Positions 29,480 through 40,368 of a DNA stretch of 64,000 nt are shown here, one piece after another. The translations under genes were made by a program, and so were the position numbers. Within the stretch, counting starts at the first letter, position 1. Each line of letters starts with the position of its first letter. Under the pieces are notes generated by a model. It was not told the DNA's origin, ran no database searches, and saw only the letters and a program-made list of their open reading frames with translations. Source of the stretch: Nilaparvata lugens (Eukaryota > Arthropoda > Insecta > Hemiptera > Delphacidae); contig NC_052516.1 in NCBI RefSeq assembly GCF_014356525.2, positions 29,929,973 to 29,993,972 of the forward strand, in the 5' to 3' direction.

Positions 29480-30240
29480 GAAATGTTGACTTTGACAAGA
29501 CCAGTAGTGCTATACGGTGTAGAAACATTGAACTCAAAAAAATGCACAATGAAATGCTTTACCAAGATGATGGTTCACTTTGGCAAAAATACATGACCAG
29601 TACTGCCCTATGGAGTAGAGACATTGACCTCAAAAATTGCACAATTGATTGCACATCTGCATCAAGACCACCATCACCATCAAATGCTCCAATAGTGTTG
29701 ACATTGTGTCTCAGGTGATCATTCGACTAGATTTGGTGTTTATGTGATGGGTTAGGTTTGAGATGTTAACTTTGACAAGACCAGTAGTGCTATACGGTGT
29801 AGAAACATTGACCTCAAAAGATTTCACAATTGAATGCTTTACTAGTGGTGGTTGACTTTGACAAAAATACAAGACCAGTAGTGCTATATAGTACGGGAAC
29901 AAAGGACTCAGATAGTTCAGGAAGGGTAGAAATTAGTTGAAGAAAGCACAGGGTTTAAGATGTTTACTTAGGCCAAACAAAATTTAAAATTAATCCTGCA
30001 AAATACAAATACCATTAGTGCTCTGTAGTATGGAAACATGGACCTCAAAAATTTTCACCATTCAATGTTTGAACAGTGTTAATATTGTGTTCCACAGGAG
30101 GTGATAATTCGGATTATTGGAATTAGGAAGTTGAGCCTACTTTGACAAAATTACATGACTAATAGTGCTATACAGTGTAGAAACATTGACTACGAAAATT
30201 TTCTCAATAAAATGCTTAAAAGACAAGTGGCAAGAGCAAG
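29480..30240 (+). repeat. LINE-fragment tandem array, second copy
   Basis: Same ~100-bp units as 15028-15780 (ACCAGTAGTGCTATACGGTG; frame RPVVLYGVETL). Unit number and order differ slightly from copy 1, and 29640-29740 repeats the P450-tail text CATCAAATGCTCCAATAGTG, showing that array and P450 tail have recombined. Confidence 0.7.
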
Positions 30241-30811
30241 ACTACAATAATAGATGTAAGATAATAATTATGATTATATGAAATCCTCCAGATTGGAATA
30301 TTGCTTTCAATGTTACTATCAATAAAATTAATAACATTTTATGAAATTTATAATACAGTAGATCTCAAACAATCTACAAATATTTCTATCCATGACAACT
30401 TTATAGTTCATACAGTAGATCTTATCTGATCTACAAGTATTTTTTCCATGACAAATGTGTAAACTTACTGAGAATATACTCAAGTTTGTTGAAATGAGCC
30501 ATTTATTTATGAAAACTTCACCTTATACAATCATAGTATATTAGACATTTTTAATAAATGGTCATTTTGACGTTGTCCTTGCTTTTGTAGCACTCAAATA
30601 CATCAGATATTTTTTTTACTTTTAGTCGATGCATGAATGAGAAACAAGAAGAACACAGAAGAGAACATAAATAGACCTATGCTGGCTTTCTGATCAATTT
30701 TCTCTGGACTTTCCTATTCATGAATGTTTTGGATTCTCGCATTAATTGATAATAAATTATTAAGATAATATTATAATTATTATTAGGTAGCCTAAGGAAA
30801 ATCCAGGAATT

Positions 30812-31470
30812 TCTTTTTCGCCACACTGCACAGAAAGCAGCTGTTTTCCAGTCCTTACGTAGATTTGAAAGACAATGTTTGCAGACAACTCTCGTCTGAC
30901 GTCAGAACAGGTTTCTTTCCGGCTAAGGCCGCTTTTTTAAAATTTTTGAAAATATGTTTGGACAACTGTGTCATATGGTGTATTGTGTTCAGGAGGGTGA
31001 GATCGGAAATTTCCACCCCACTTTGAGTACCCTACGTCTGGTTCTTGAGATATGAGACGTCAAAGTTCCCCCCCCCCCTCATAAAACATTCTTATTCAAT
31101 TTATTATTCTTATATAGCTGATGCCAAAAAGTTAGGCGGCTTTGTGGGTCACATGGTGTAACCTACTCACAGCTGATGCAATGCATCCATTGATTGTCTC
31201 TTTTGATTTAAAAATCATCACCTAAGCCAAGCTAGATGACAACTCTACTTGACAACATCAGCTGTTGGAACGCACAAGAGACCCACGAAACTGCCTCTCT
31301 TTTTGGCGTCAGCTATACCTGTAGTGTGGCAAAAAATATCGTAAGCGACTTTCTCAGAAAGGTGTTTACAGTATTCGGATAACATATTCCCGGGCTCGGC
31401 AAGCCTCGCCCGGGAAACTATCCTCATACCGTAAACACTAACTTTCTGTGCTTGTAGTGTAATATACTAT
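30812..31470. mobile_element. insertion private to copy 2, TTTTTCGCCACACT family
   Basis: Absent from copy 1, where AATTTGTTTTTACAGATGC is continuous. Ends show TTTCGCCACACTGCACAGAA against TTTCTGTGCTTGTAGTG. Contains a C12 run at 31069 and a hairpin around 31385-31420 (CCCGGGC...GCCCGGG). Related ends occur at 44229 and 45518. No protein. Confidence 0.7.
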
Positions 31471-31534
31471 TTACAGATGCTTAAAGAAATTGATGTAATC
31501 TATGGATTCTGTTAGGGATTAATGTTAAATATCA

Positions 31535-32280
31535 GGGCACCAAGCTTCGCTCGTTATTTTTATCCTATTATATTAAGGGAGCAATTTCTGTATTATTATA
31601 TAACTGGTTATTTATGTTTAACTGATTTCGAAATTTGGAACATAGTAGGTTTATGATATAAAGATTCTATTTCTCTAGGTCTCATCCTTGGGGAAACTCG
31701 CTGAACGACATTAAAATGATAATTCATCCTTGGCTGAAACAGCTGTGGATAATAAAGAAGTGAGTATGTGAAAAATCAAAATATCGCATCCCCGAAATTC
31801 ATAAGATGACGTATAGCCAGCTGTGAAATATAAACACGATCATTTTAGAGAATTGTGTTCTGTTTATCAAATAAAAATATAGAGAGAAGCTCGGTGCTCC
31901 GATATTTTATTGATAAACAGAGCACAATTCTCTAAAATGATCTTGTTTATATTTTACATCTGACTATACATCAGCTTATGAATTTCGGGGATGCGATATT
32001 TTGATTTCCCACAGAATCACTCGCTCACTTTTTACTATCCACAGACGACGAAAGTCTCAGCTGTTTCAGCCAAGGATGAATTATCCTTTTAATGTCGTTC
32101 AGCGAGTTTTCCCAGGGATGAGACCTAGTGCAATCGAATTTTTATATCATAAACCTACTATGTTCCAAATTTTGTGAAAATCGTTAGAGCCGTTTTCGAG
32201 ATCCGTTGAACATGAATATATACCCATATAACCACATAACCATATAAATATATACAGAAATTGCTCGCTTAATATAATGA
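31535..32280. mobile_element. ~700-bp palindromic insertion private to copy 2
   Basis: Outer ends pair: TATTAAGGGAGCAATTTCTG with CAGAAATTGCTCGCTTAATA. Inner arms pair over hundreds of bases, for example CGCATCCCCGAAATTCATAA with TTATGAATTTCGGGGATGCG. Centre near 31890. Not in copy 1, so it post-dates the duplication or was lost from copy 1. Non-autonomous. Confidence 0.85.
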
Positions 32281-32705
32281 GAGTTATGTTAGGCTATGTA
32301 GATCACGGTAAATTCAAAGAAATTACTCCCTTTTTGGCGTTGCAAAATGCAATATATATATATATATCAATACAGTTGTGTTGTGTGAAATGTTGTGGTA
32401 CTTTTCCATATAGTAAAAAACACAAATTAAATTGTAAACCACATTATTTGTAAAATGGATATATCACTCATGAGTGGAGTCACTTTATAATATCAATAAG
32501 TTAGTCTTTATGTAATATCAATAATTATTGGGCATTAGGAATTTGTAATAGAACAAAATAAACTAAATTAAATTGAAATAAATTAAATGAAACATGGTTT
32601 GGAATTGTATAGTGTTTTATTGATTTAGAGAAAAATATCTAATAAATATTGAATAAACAGTACATCAATGAAATTTCTCTACAATAGGAAGTTGATAATA
32701 AGAGT

Positions 32706-32852
32706 GCCAGTTGCACAAAAGCCTGTTAAATTTTAACCGTGATTAATTTCACGAGAACCAATCAGAGAAGGCCTTGTGAGGCCAAATCAGAGAATTGGTT
32801 CTCGTGAAATTAATCACGGTTAAAATTTAACTGGCTTTTGTGCAACCGGGCC
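32706..32852. mobile_element. MITE family A, intact
   Basis: Sister of the 17974-18119 copy at the equivalent position of the duplication. Ends GCCAGTTGCACAAAAGCC and GGCTTTTGTGCAACCGGGCC. Confidence 0.9.
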
Positions 32853-35800
32853 AAGTGTTACACATTAACAATGATATTTTTTGTAAAAAAAGATTGAAAC
32901 TATAACATATAATTCATGAACATCAATAAAATTTCTCACCAATAAGTAGTCGATAATAAAAGTGTGACTCATTAACAATAATAAGTATTGTAAAAAAATG
33001 ATTGAAACTACATTAATTTTCAAGACAAGAATTATCAATTGTACCACTAATATTGATTGTAACAATATTTATAAATAATAAATGAAACAGATAAAAAGTT
33101 TAGTTATCTGAGGCTGGTTTCAGACAAACGAGCTAGAGCATGAATTCTGAAGCATAGAAGAAACCTGACATATTATGAGAAGCATGATAAATTATGTCTC
33201 CAAAAGTGTATGAATCCAATGTTCGTTCTGATGGCTTCAAAGTTTTCAACTGGCTTTATCCAGATTTATATTTATCTTCGTTTAGAAGAGTCATTCGCTC
33301 GTTAGGTCTAACTCCAGTCTAAGATGATTGGCAAGTAAATTCCTTAATAAAGTAGTTTTTACCGTTTTTATGGAAAGTCTATCACAATAAGATAAGGATA
33401 TTTCTCTGAACTAAATTTGTTCTCAATGATTGATTTTTGTGTAAAATTTCTATCTTATTATTTCTATGAAATTTCTAATGATATGTGTAACACACTGTGT
33501 AGCCTACAGACAGTAGAATACTGTGGTTTTATTTCATTAATTAACATCTAAAGAGAGAAAATCTATAATTTAATAACAATATTATACTGCACTGTAGTGT
33601 AAAAAGACCAAAAAAGATAATGATTTTGATGGAAAAATAAACGGTAACTTACTGTATTATAAGCTCAAATGTTGTAGAAAAACTATGATGATTTTTTTTG
33701 AAATAATAGGTTACTATTCTACTCAAATCATACATACTAATGTAAAACAGACAATAATTTATCACAGAAAAGGGTATAAACCTATGCATTTCATGCACTG
33801 AAAAGTTTCCAATAATAAATAATTTTGAACACTATTCAAGTGGTCCCAATGATTCATTAATGTTGGTAGAAATAAACGTCTTTGATACACAAACGTAGAT
33901 TACAAAATTAACTAATATTTAAATGATATATAACATCAACTTAATATAGGAAGGAGCACTTGTGAGAATATTCAAATACAATTATATTGATAAATATTGT
34001 TTCCAGATACAATAAACTTGTTTTACCTAGAGAAAATAAAATCTATTTGATACTATAATATAAAAATAATTGTATATGATTTTTAAAATGCACTTTGATA
34101 TTACAGAGTTTTGTAAAGTTCATTTCAAACTATCATATTCCTTAATGATAGAACTATTGAGTATAGGCTAAGAAAAGATAAATTCTCAGTTAAATTCATA
34201 TTATGGTTTAATATATCTTTATAAGCTCTATAGTATTATAACAACGGATGGATATGTAAAGGCTAAATATTAGTCTTAAAATCAGGGGCCTGATTCATAA
34301 AAATTTAGAATTCTGGAAAAATCCTGTCCACACTATTAACGTGCTTAGCACGGCTAATTTGGCCAGTTATTTGTAATACAGAACTTCTGAATATTTATGA
34401 AATTGGCGCTAGAAATAATTTTCAGTCATAAATTTTCCTTTCAGTCAGAATCTACTAAAAATAGTTGGAATGATCGACTCTCTAGCTATCAACACTAATA
34501 AGGATAATTCAACTATGGAAAATAGTTTTTTTTCTAAAATTGCACTTTGAAAATTCTTTGACTGTTCAACTTTTGCAACAACACTATTCACGCAAAATTA
34601 TCTACTCCCATCAATACTTTTTCCAGGTAGAGTTCTCAACTTTAGACAGACCATTTTTTAGGTAGACTTCTTTCATAAATACAATTTCTAGCCAAAATTT
34701 TCAACTCTCATCAAGACATTTCCTAGCTAAACATTATAAAATTCCATCCGATACATTTTCTAGGAAAAATCTATTTCTGATTTCTAATAAATGATTGCAC
34801 TTTGAAAAATCCTATCATAGTTTTACACACCTAAAATATTTTTGGCAAGATTTGAAACTAGAATAATATATTTCTAGAGCTATACAACTTTGATTTGTAA
34901 AATTCTTCAAAATGTTGTATAAATGGTCAGGACTGACAGCTCATGTTAAAATATACTATCATGAGGAAGAGCTCCATTTTTCAGAGGAGTTTGTCTGAAT
35001 ACCGCATATTTAAGAGCAATTTGACGTTTTTGCAAGCAATGCAATAAAATCGCATTTTTAATGTGCAATATTATGTAAGAACTGCATTGCACAATTCAGT
35101 TTATAGAGCATTACATGATTAATTCATGTGTAACGGCAAATGCAGTATATTGCATTTGTGCAACGAATTTTCACTAAAAATTCGTGCTCTATCCATTGTG
35201 AGCAAATTTCAAGCTACTATGTTCTCCACTTCCTTGAGAAAATGTTCATATTATCAGTCCCAACCAGAAATACACATAATCTACAGAGCTGTAGTAAGCT
35301 TTTACTATGAGTAATAAAAATTGGATAAACAAGAGACAATACAATAGATCCAACTATAGGAAAATTCACTTAAAACTGTCAGGATTCATTATAAATAACA
35401 CCAACGCTTTCTGTTCAAACAATGCTGACTGTTTGACATATTTTTGTGAGTAGGAAAGCTAATTATCACAAAAAATAATACATCTAGTAGAAAAATTGAA
35501 TTTTGAATAATATTTTTGGACAAAAATCTCAAATATTGATTGTTAGACAATATGAATGCATTTTCTATACTTTATAGCATTCTCTAATACTTTGATCTAG
35601 AAAAATAGTCAACATTTAAATGCAAGGCATCTGAGATAAGATGACCAATAAATTTTAAGCCTAGTAAATGTAATTGACTATACACAAATAATATAAATAT
35701 ACATGAATATATAAAATATTGATTATTGAAGAGTAATTTAGACCAGGCATCAAAATACATTATAATAATGGAATATCGATTACAATTTTCTAGAAATATA

Positions 35801-36080
35801 ATAGTTTTTTTTAAATACTGGATTTTATCGAATTTGTCTTTGCTTAAAAAGAATTGAATTTACATTAGTGTCATGTCAACAAAAAATGAACCGAATACTT
35901 TTGAAATTATAATTAAAACATATATAAAAAAGATAGAGTGATGTGATTTAGTGTTGTGATGGAGTTTGATAAAATGTCGGTTATTCATTACATTGAAATA
36001 TCATCATTGATAAAAAAGTGATATATCATACAATATTATTGATGAATTATTTAATAATGCGATTCTGAGATCATCCATTA
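32853..36080. other. AT-rich non-coding part of duplication copy 2
   Basis: Near-identical to 18120-21395, with small indels. No gene found. Confidence 0.6.
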
Positions 36081-36869
36081 TTCTAATATTTCTGAACATG
36101 ATTGGCTCAGGTACAGATACTGAAATTGGAAAGACTTTAGTAGACTTAAATAGTATATCGATGTGATGTGTTTCATGGTGAATCAATCTATAAATGAAGA
36201 AATCTCTTCAGTTCATGAGGTTAGAATTATAAGATTACTTCTTGCATGTTTCTAAAAAATATATGAGAGCTTGATTGATGTTTTTGATTACAATTTCCTT
36301 TGTAAGTTTATAATTTTTTTACAATTGCGTACAAATTGTTAATCATACAGTACAATGAACAAGATTGATCTTCTATATTTTTCTAGTTAGGCCTACATAA
36401 GTTTACCGTCATGGCTTTTACAATTTCTAAAAAAAAGTTTCCAAGTCATGATCTCTCTATTGATTTAATACAATAATTACAACAATGATCGATAAAATTG
36501 ATGTAATATCCATTAATTTGGATTTTCGTTTAGTAATAATTATCGATAAAATTGTTAATCAATGTAAATCATTAATCAATTGAATTGTATAACTCAACGC
36601 AATAATTGCAATGACTGATCAAATCACATTCATTGATAAAAACCACTTGATTGATCTCCTATTGAATAAATTTATACTGCGGGACCAATACAATAAAAAT
36701 TGATAAACCTAATACTGATTAGATTTACCTCTGCTTGTTGCATTCCCATTCATTGGACGAATCAAATTCGTTGATAAAACTACTTGATCGATATAATTAC
36801 AGACGTTTAGACAGTAAGATCAATTCAAAAAAAATACGGAATGAGAAAAATAAATTATTTGTGTTTCTC
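36081..36869. other. intergenic DNA downstream of copy 2
   Basis: AT-rich, no supported gene. A SINE-tail phrase TTAATTTGGATTTTCGTTTA is at about 36512-36532. Confidence 0.45.
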
Positions 36870-37203
36870 TAAGGCTAGGGCCACACGAGCGCACATAGTG
36901 CGTCCGTTGCAACTTAATTTTTGCGGCCTTCGTCAATGACACCACACGAGCGTTGAGTGTGGTGCGTCAACGTCAGTTGGCGTTACACAATTGAATCAGA
37001 CGAAGCAATAACTTTTGCATGTCTCGACGTGCGTTGTAGCATTTCTGCGCAGTTCAAAAATCACCGTCCGTTACGACTTCCGTTACTTGGTAAGCACGCA
37101 CCTCGTGTGGTGTCACCAATTCACTTCTATGTATTTCTACAAAAGACGTCAAAAAGTAAGTTGCAACGGACGCACTTTGTGCGCTCGTGTGGCCCTAGCC
37201 TTA
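36870..37203. mobile_element. MITE, TIR TAAGGCTAGGGCCACACGAG
   Basis: 334 bp with a near-perfect ~25-bp inverted terminus: TAAGGCTAGGGCCACACGAG at the left, CTCGTGTGGCCCTAGCCTTA at the right. Internal CACACGAGCGTTG/CCTCGTGTGGTG is a second inverted pair. No ORF of note. Confidence 0.88.
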
Positions 37204-37369
37204 AGGTGCGTACAGATATACGCGCCGCGAACATGAGCCATTCAATTTTAATCAGCTGACTATATCTGTATTTTTACAGAAACGGTAAGATACAGATATA
37301 AAAAGCTTGGCATCAGCTGATTAAAAGTGAATTGCTCATGTTCGCGGCGCGTAAATCTGTAGGCACCTT
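37203..37369. mobile_element. MITE, TIR AAGGTGCGTACAGATATACG
   Basis: 167-bp hairpin: GCGCCGCGAACATGAGC near the left end is mirrored by GCTCATGTTCGCGGCGCG, with AATCAGCTGA/TCAGCTGATT inside. It begins where the previous MITE ends. A half-related sequence is at 43215-43275 (GTGGCGCTCAAGTCTGTGTG). Confidence 0.88.
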
Positions 37370-37374
37370 TATAT

Positions 37375-37460
37375 GGGAAATCCCTTGCAAGAAGGTCCCA
37401 CCTGGCCTTAATTTATAATTTGATCCTTACGACTGTCATACTTCAGCCGGGACCGACAAA
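37375..37460. repeat. dispersed LINE-3'-end-like repeat
   Basis: Shares AATCCCTTGCAAGAAGGTCC and CATACTTCAGCCGGGACC with 10300-10400. It lies about 100 bp beyond the TMCO4-like stop codon. Confidence 0.55.
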
Positions 37461-37554
37461 AGCATACACATCCGATAACACGAGAGTGAGAATAAATTTT
37501 TATCGGAGAATAAATTGGGTTGAATTAATGAGTAAATAAAACGTTGACTGACTT

Positions 37555-37716
37555 TTACGTCTGTTTGTTGTCTTCGAGGACGTTTTCAGTTGACAGTGAC
37601 GAGGCGAACATCGAAGGCGGATTGGAGGATGACATCTCAGCTGATGTTCCATTGGGATTCGTCTGCAGCCTTTGCAAATCAGTCTCTGACCGTGATCGGG
37701 GTTTCGAAATATGTTT
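37555..37716 (-). CDS. TMCO4: TMCO4-like last exon
   Basis: Encodes 53 residues, KHISKPRSRSETDLQRL to the TAA at 37557-37555. Hydrophilic, Ser-rich, probably disordered C-terminal tail. Acceptor TTTTTTAG. No clear AATAAA was seen downstream before the MITE pair. Confidence 0.78.
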   Translation of the reverse strand, partial: KHISKPRSRSETDLQRLQTNPNGTSAEMSSSNPPSMFASSLSTENVLEDNKQT

Positions 37717-40312
37717 CTAAAAAACACAAAAACAGTTTGAGAATTACAATAATAATAATAATAATACTTCAATTATTTAATACTATTAATTTTATAATAA
37801 TTGAGACTTTTCATTATCTCTCCCGCAATTTATTTTACACAGATAATGTATTCCTTAACACACAAATCATATACGTGAACAGAAAAGGAACAACTGACTT
37901 AGCCCAAAACTGTTACCTTTCTGAATGTTGATGGAACTTATGCACAAGTCTATAGTGAGGTCTACGCTATTATAAAGGCAGTGGAGAAAGATAGGAGAGA
38001 AAAGTTGCCGATCCTCTGTCTTGTCAATGCCTTCTATAGACAGTTGCTGATACAGGTTTATTGATGTAATATTAACGGTTCATTCTTGTTTAAAATATTT
38101 CATCTTAATTATGAAAATTCATTATGAAATTATTGAAAAATATAATTTCGTAATGAATTTTCATAATTAAGATGAAATATTTTGTTAATTAATTATTAAT
38201 TCTACATTGTTTAAAGACGATCTGGCAACAGAGCAAAGCGAGAAAGAGATAGCGCTATCCGCTTTGTTGAATGATAGACAAGGATAGCAATACCATTGCT
38301 AATCAAACACTGCCATAATAACGCGGACCTCACTATAGGACTCAAGTGGGCATCATTCTCTGCAAAAATCACATAAACTCAACAAAACAATAATTGAAAA
38401 ACACAGTTTTAGGTTTGTTTCAAATAAATGTGGATGTGACAAGGATAGAACTGTTTTTTCAATCATGGATAAATTCAACAATATTAATTCCTTTTCAACA
38501 AATTTTATCAACCAAACAACCCAAGTTACTGAAACTTGTTTGTACGCATGAATTTTTAGAATATTTATTGGTATAATGTATTGGTGTAATGTTTTTGTAT
38601 AAGCCAAATATTCAATGAACCAGACATAGATGGTGAGATTAAAAGCAGAAGGTTACGGTGGACGGGACACATTCTGAGGAAAGAAGAAAGCGCTCTGACA
38701 AACAGTGTACTGAGGAATAATCCTATAGGAAGGAGACCAGTTGGAAGGCCAAAAACTAGATGGTGGGACCAGGTCCGGAAAGATATGAGGAGGATGGGCC
38801 TAAAAGAGAAGGACGCGAGTGACCGAAACTTGTGGAGAGGCTTAGTTGATGAGGCCAAGTACCGACTGGGGTATGAGTGGCCACCGCAGTAAGTAAGTAT
38901 AATGTGTTCCTGTAGTTTTAGAATATTTCAAATTCAATTGAGAAATCATGAATCAACATTTTTTCGACTTACAGGAATGTTGATGAAGTCTGTTTTGGAA
39001 TGTTTTAGTTTAGAGTTGACATCTCTCCTAACTTCCCTCACTGTTACTCCCACTGCTTTTAAAATCTCGTAGATTTTATCCGGGTACTCACTGTGCCCTG
39101 TGACAAAGAGAACATTCAACAATTTAAAAATATGAACATAAAACATTCATAACAAGATCAAAGGTATGTGTTACAATACAGAACAACTTTCAATCATGAA
39201 GATGAACAATATAATATATTCAAAATTAATATATTTATGATAATAATATACAATATATTATATTGTGCATCTTCATGATTGAAAGTTGTCCTGTATTGTA
39301 ACACATACCTTTGATATTGTTATATGAACAATATTGTTCATCATTGATGAACAATAGTCTCACTCAACGCAATTTAACTCACAATAAGCATAATTCATCT
39401 AAATTATCTAACACTATTTGTATATATAATAGGTTCAACTTGTCGAAATCGTAATTCCTCAATTTTTTCCTTTTGCGATAGTGTTTGTATGTTCTGTTTC
39501 TTGCCAAGAAATATTTATTTATTTCACTATCACAAATTCTTGATTATGCCTAGGGAATTGATTTATGCTTAACGAGCCATAAGGCAAGTATAACATAGAC
39601 ATAATAGCAAATACTTAATTGAGTTGTGAAATTCTACATAATTGGATAAATACAGTTATTGTTATAATTACGAGGATAGGGAGCATTGTTGTATGATGAA
39701 GTTTTCAAACTATTTTCATGAGATCGTTTTCGGTGAATTTTTATTTTAATTAAAATAGAAACAACACTTAAAGGCTAGGATAATTATTAAATTAATCGAA
39801 AATTGAACATATAGGTTTAATGTTCCATCAGATTGAATATGTGTCTTAGAAACCGGGTCTTGAAAATGGGTTCAGTCACAAGAAAAGTTTGGCTGCACCT
39901 ACGAAACTGCTATTCAATTTTTTTTCGTGACTCAACTATCAATGGGAATACATAGAATGGAGAACAAAATACACTATGTACTATGGAGTAAAAAAAGAAT
40001 AATAATTAGTTATTGATTTCATGAGAACAAACCAGAAACCAGCGATGATAGATCGACGTTTTGCATTTTCTTGTTGTTGAGTTCTATAGGCTGCAGCCCG
40101 GCCACCCACCACTAGGCATTGATAATGTTCGGTACAGAAACTTCAACAGCCAATCCGTCCTGAAATGGCAAAATTAAAATTGATTCATGTTCACAGAAAA
40201 CATGTACAGGATGAACCATTAAATTTACACTTATAAATGACATTATTCATCAAAAGTAGGTAGAGGAATATTTTTCTTCCTAGGGAGAAAAATTGGTGCT
40301 GCAGAATTATTA

Positions 40313-40368
<56 letters not shown>

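Larger units (their letters stand above)
29353..36080 (+). repeat. segmental duplication, copy 2
   Basis: Direct copy of 14903-21395, about 14.4 kb away. Identity is highest from 33110 on. Private features are the insertions at 30812-31470 and 31535-32280 and loss of the right palindrome arm seen in copy 1. The right edge lies where GATCATCCATTATT diverges near 36080. Confidence 0.9.

Noticed and set aside
20452..35314. A 62-codon frame conserved in both duplication copies (20452-20640 and 35126-35314) as a small gene.
   Set aside because: The surrounding non-coding DNA is equally similar, so conservation reflects recent duplication; no domain or start context supports it.
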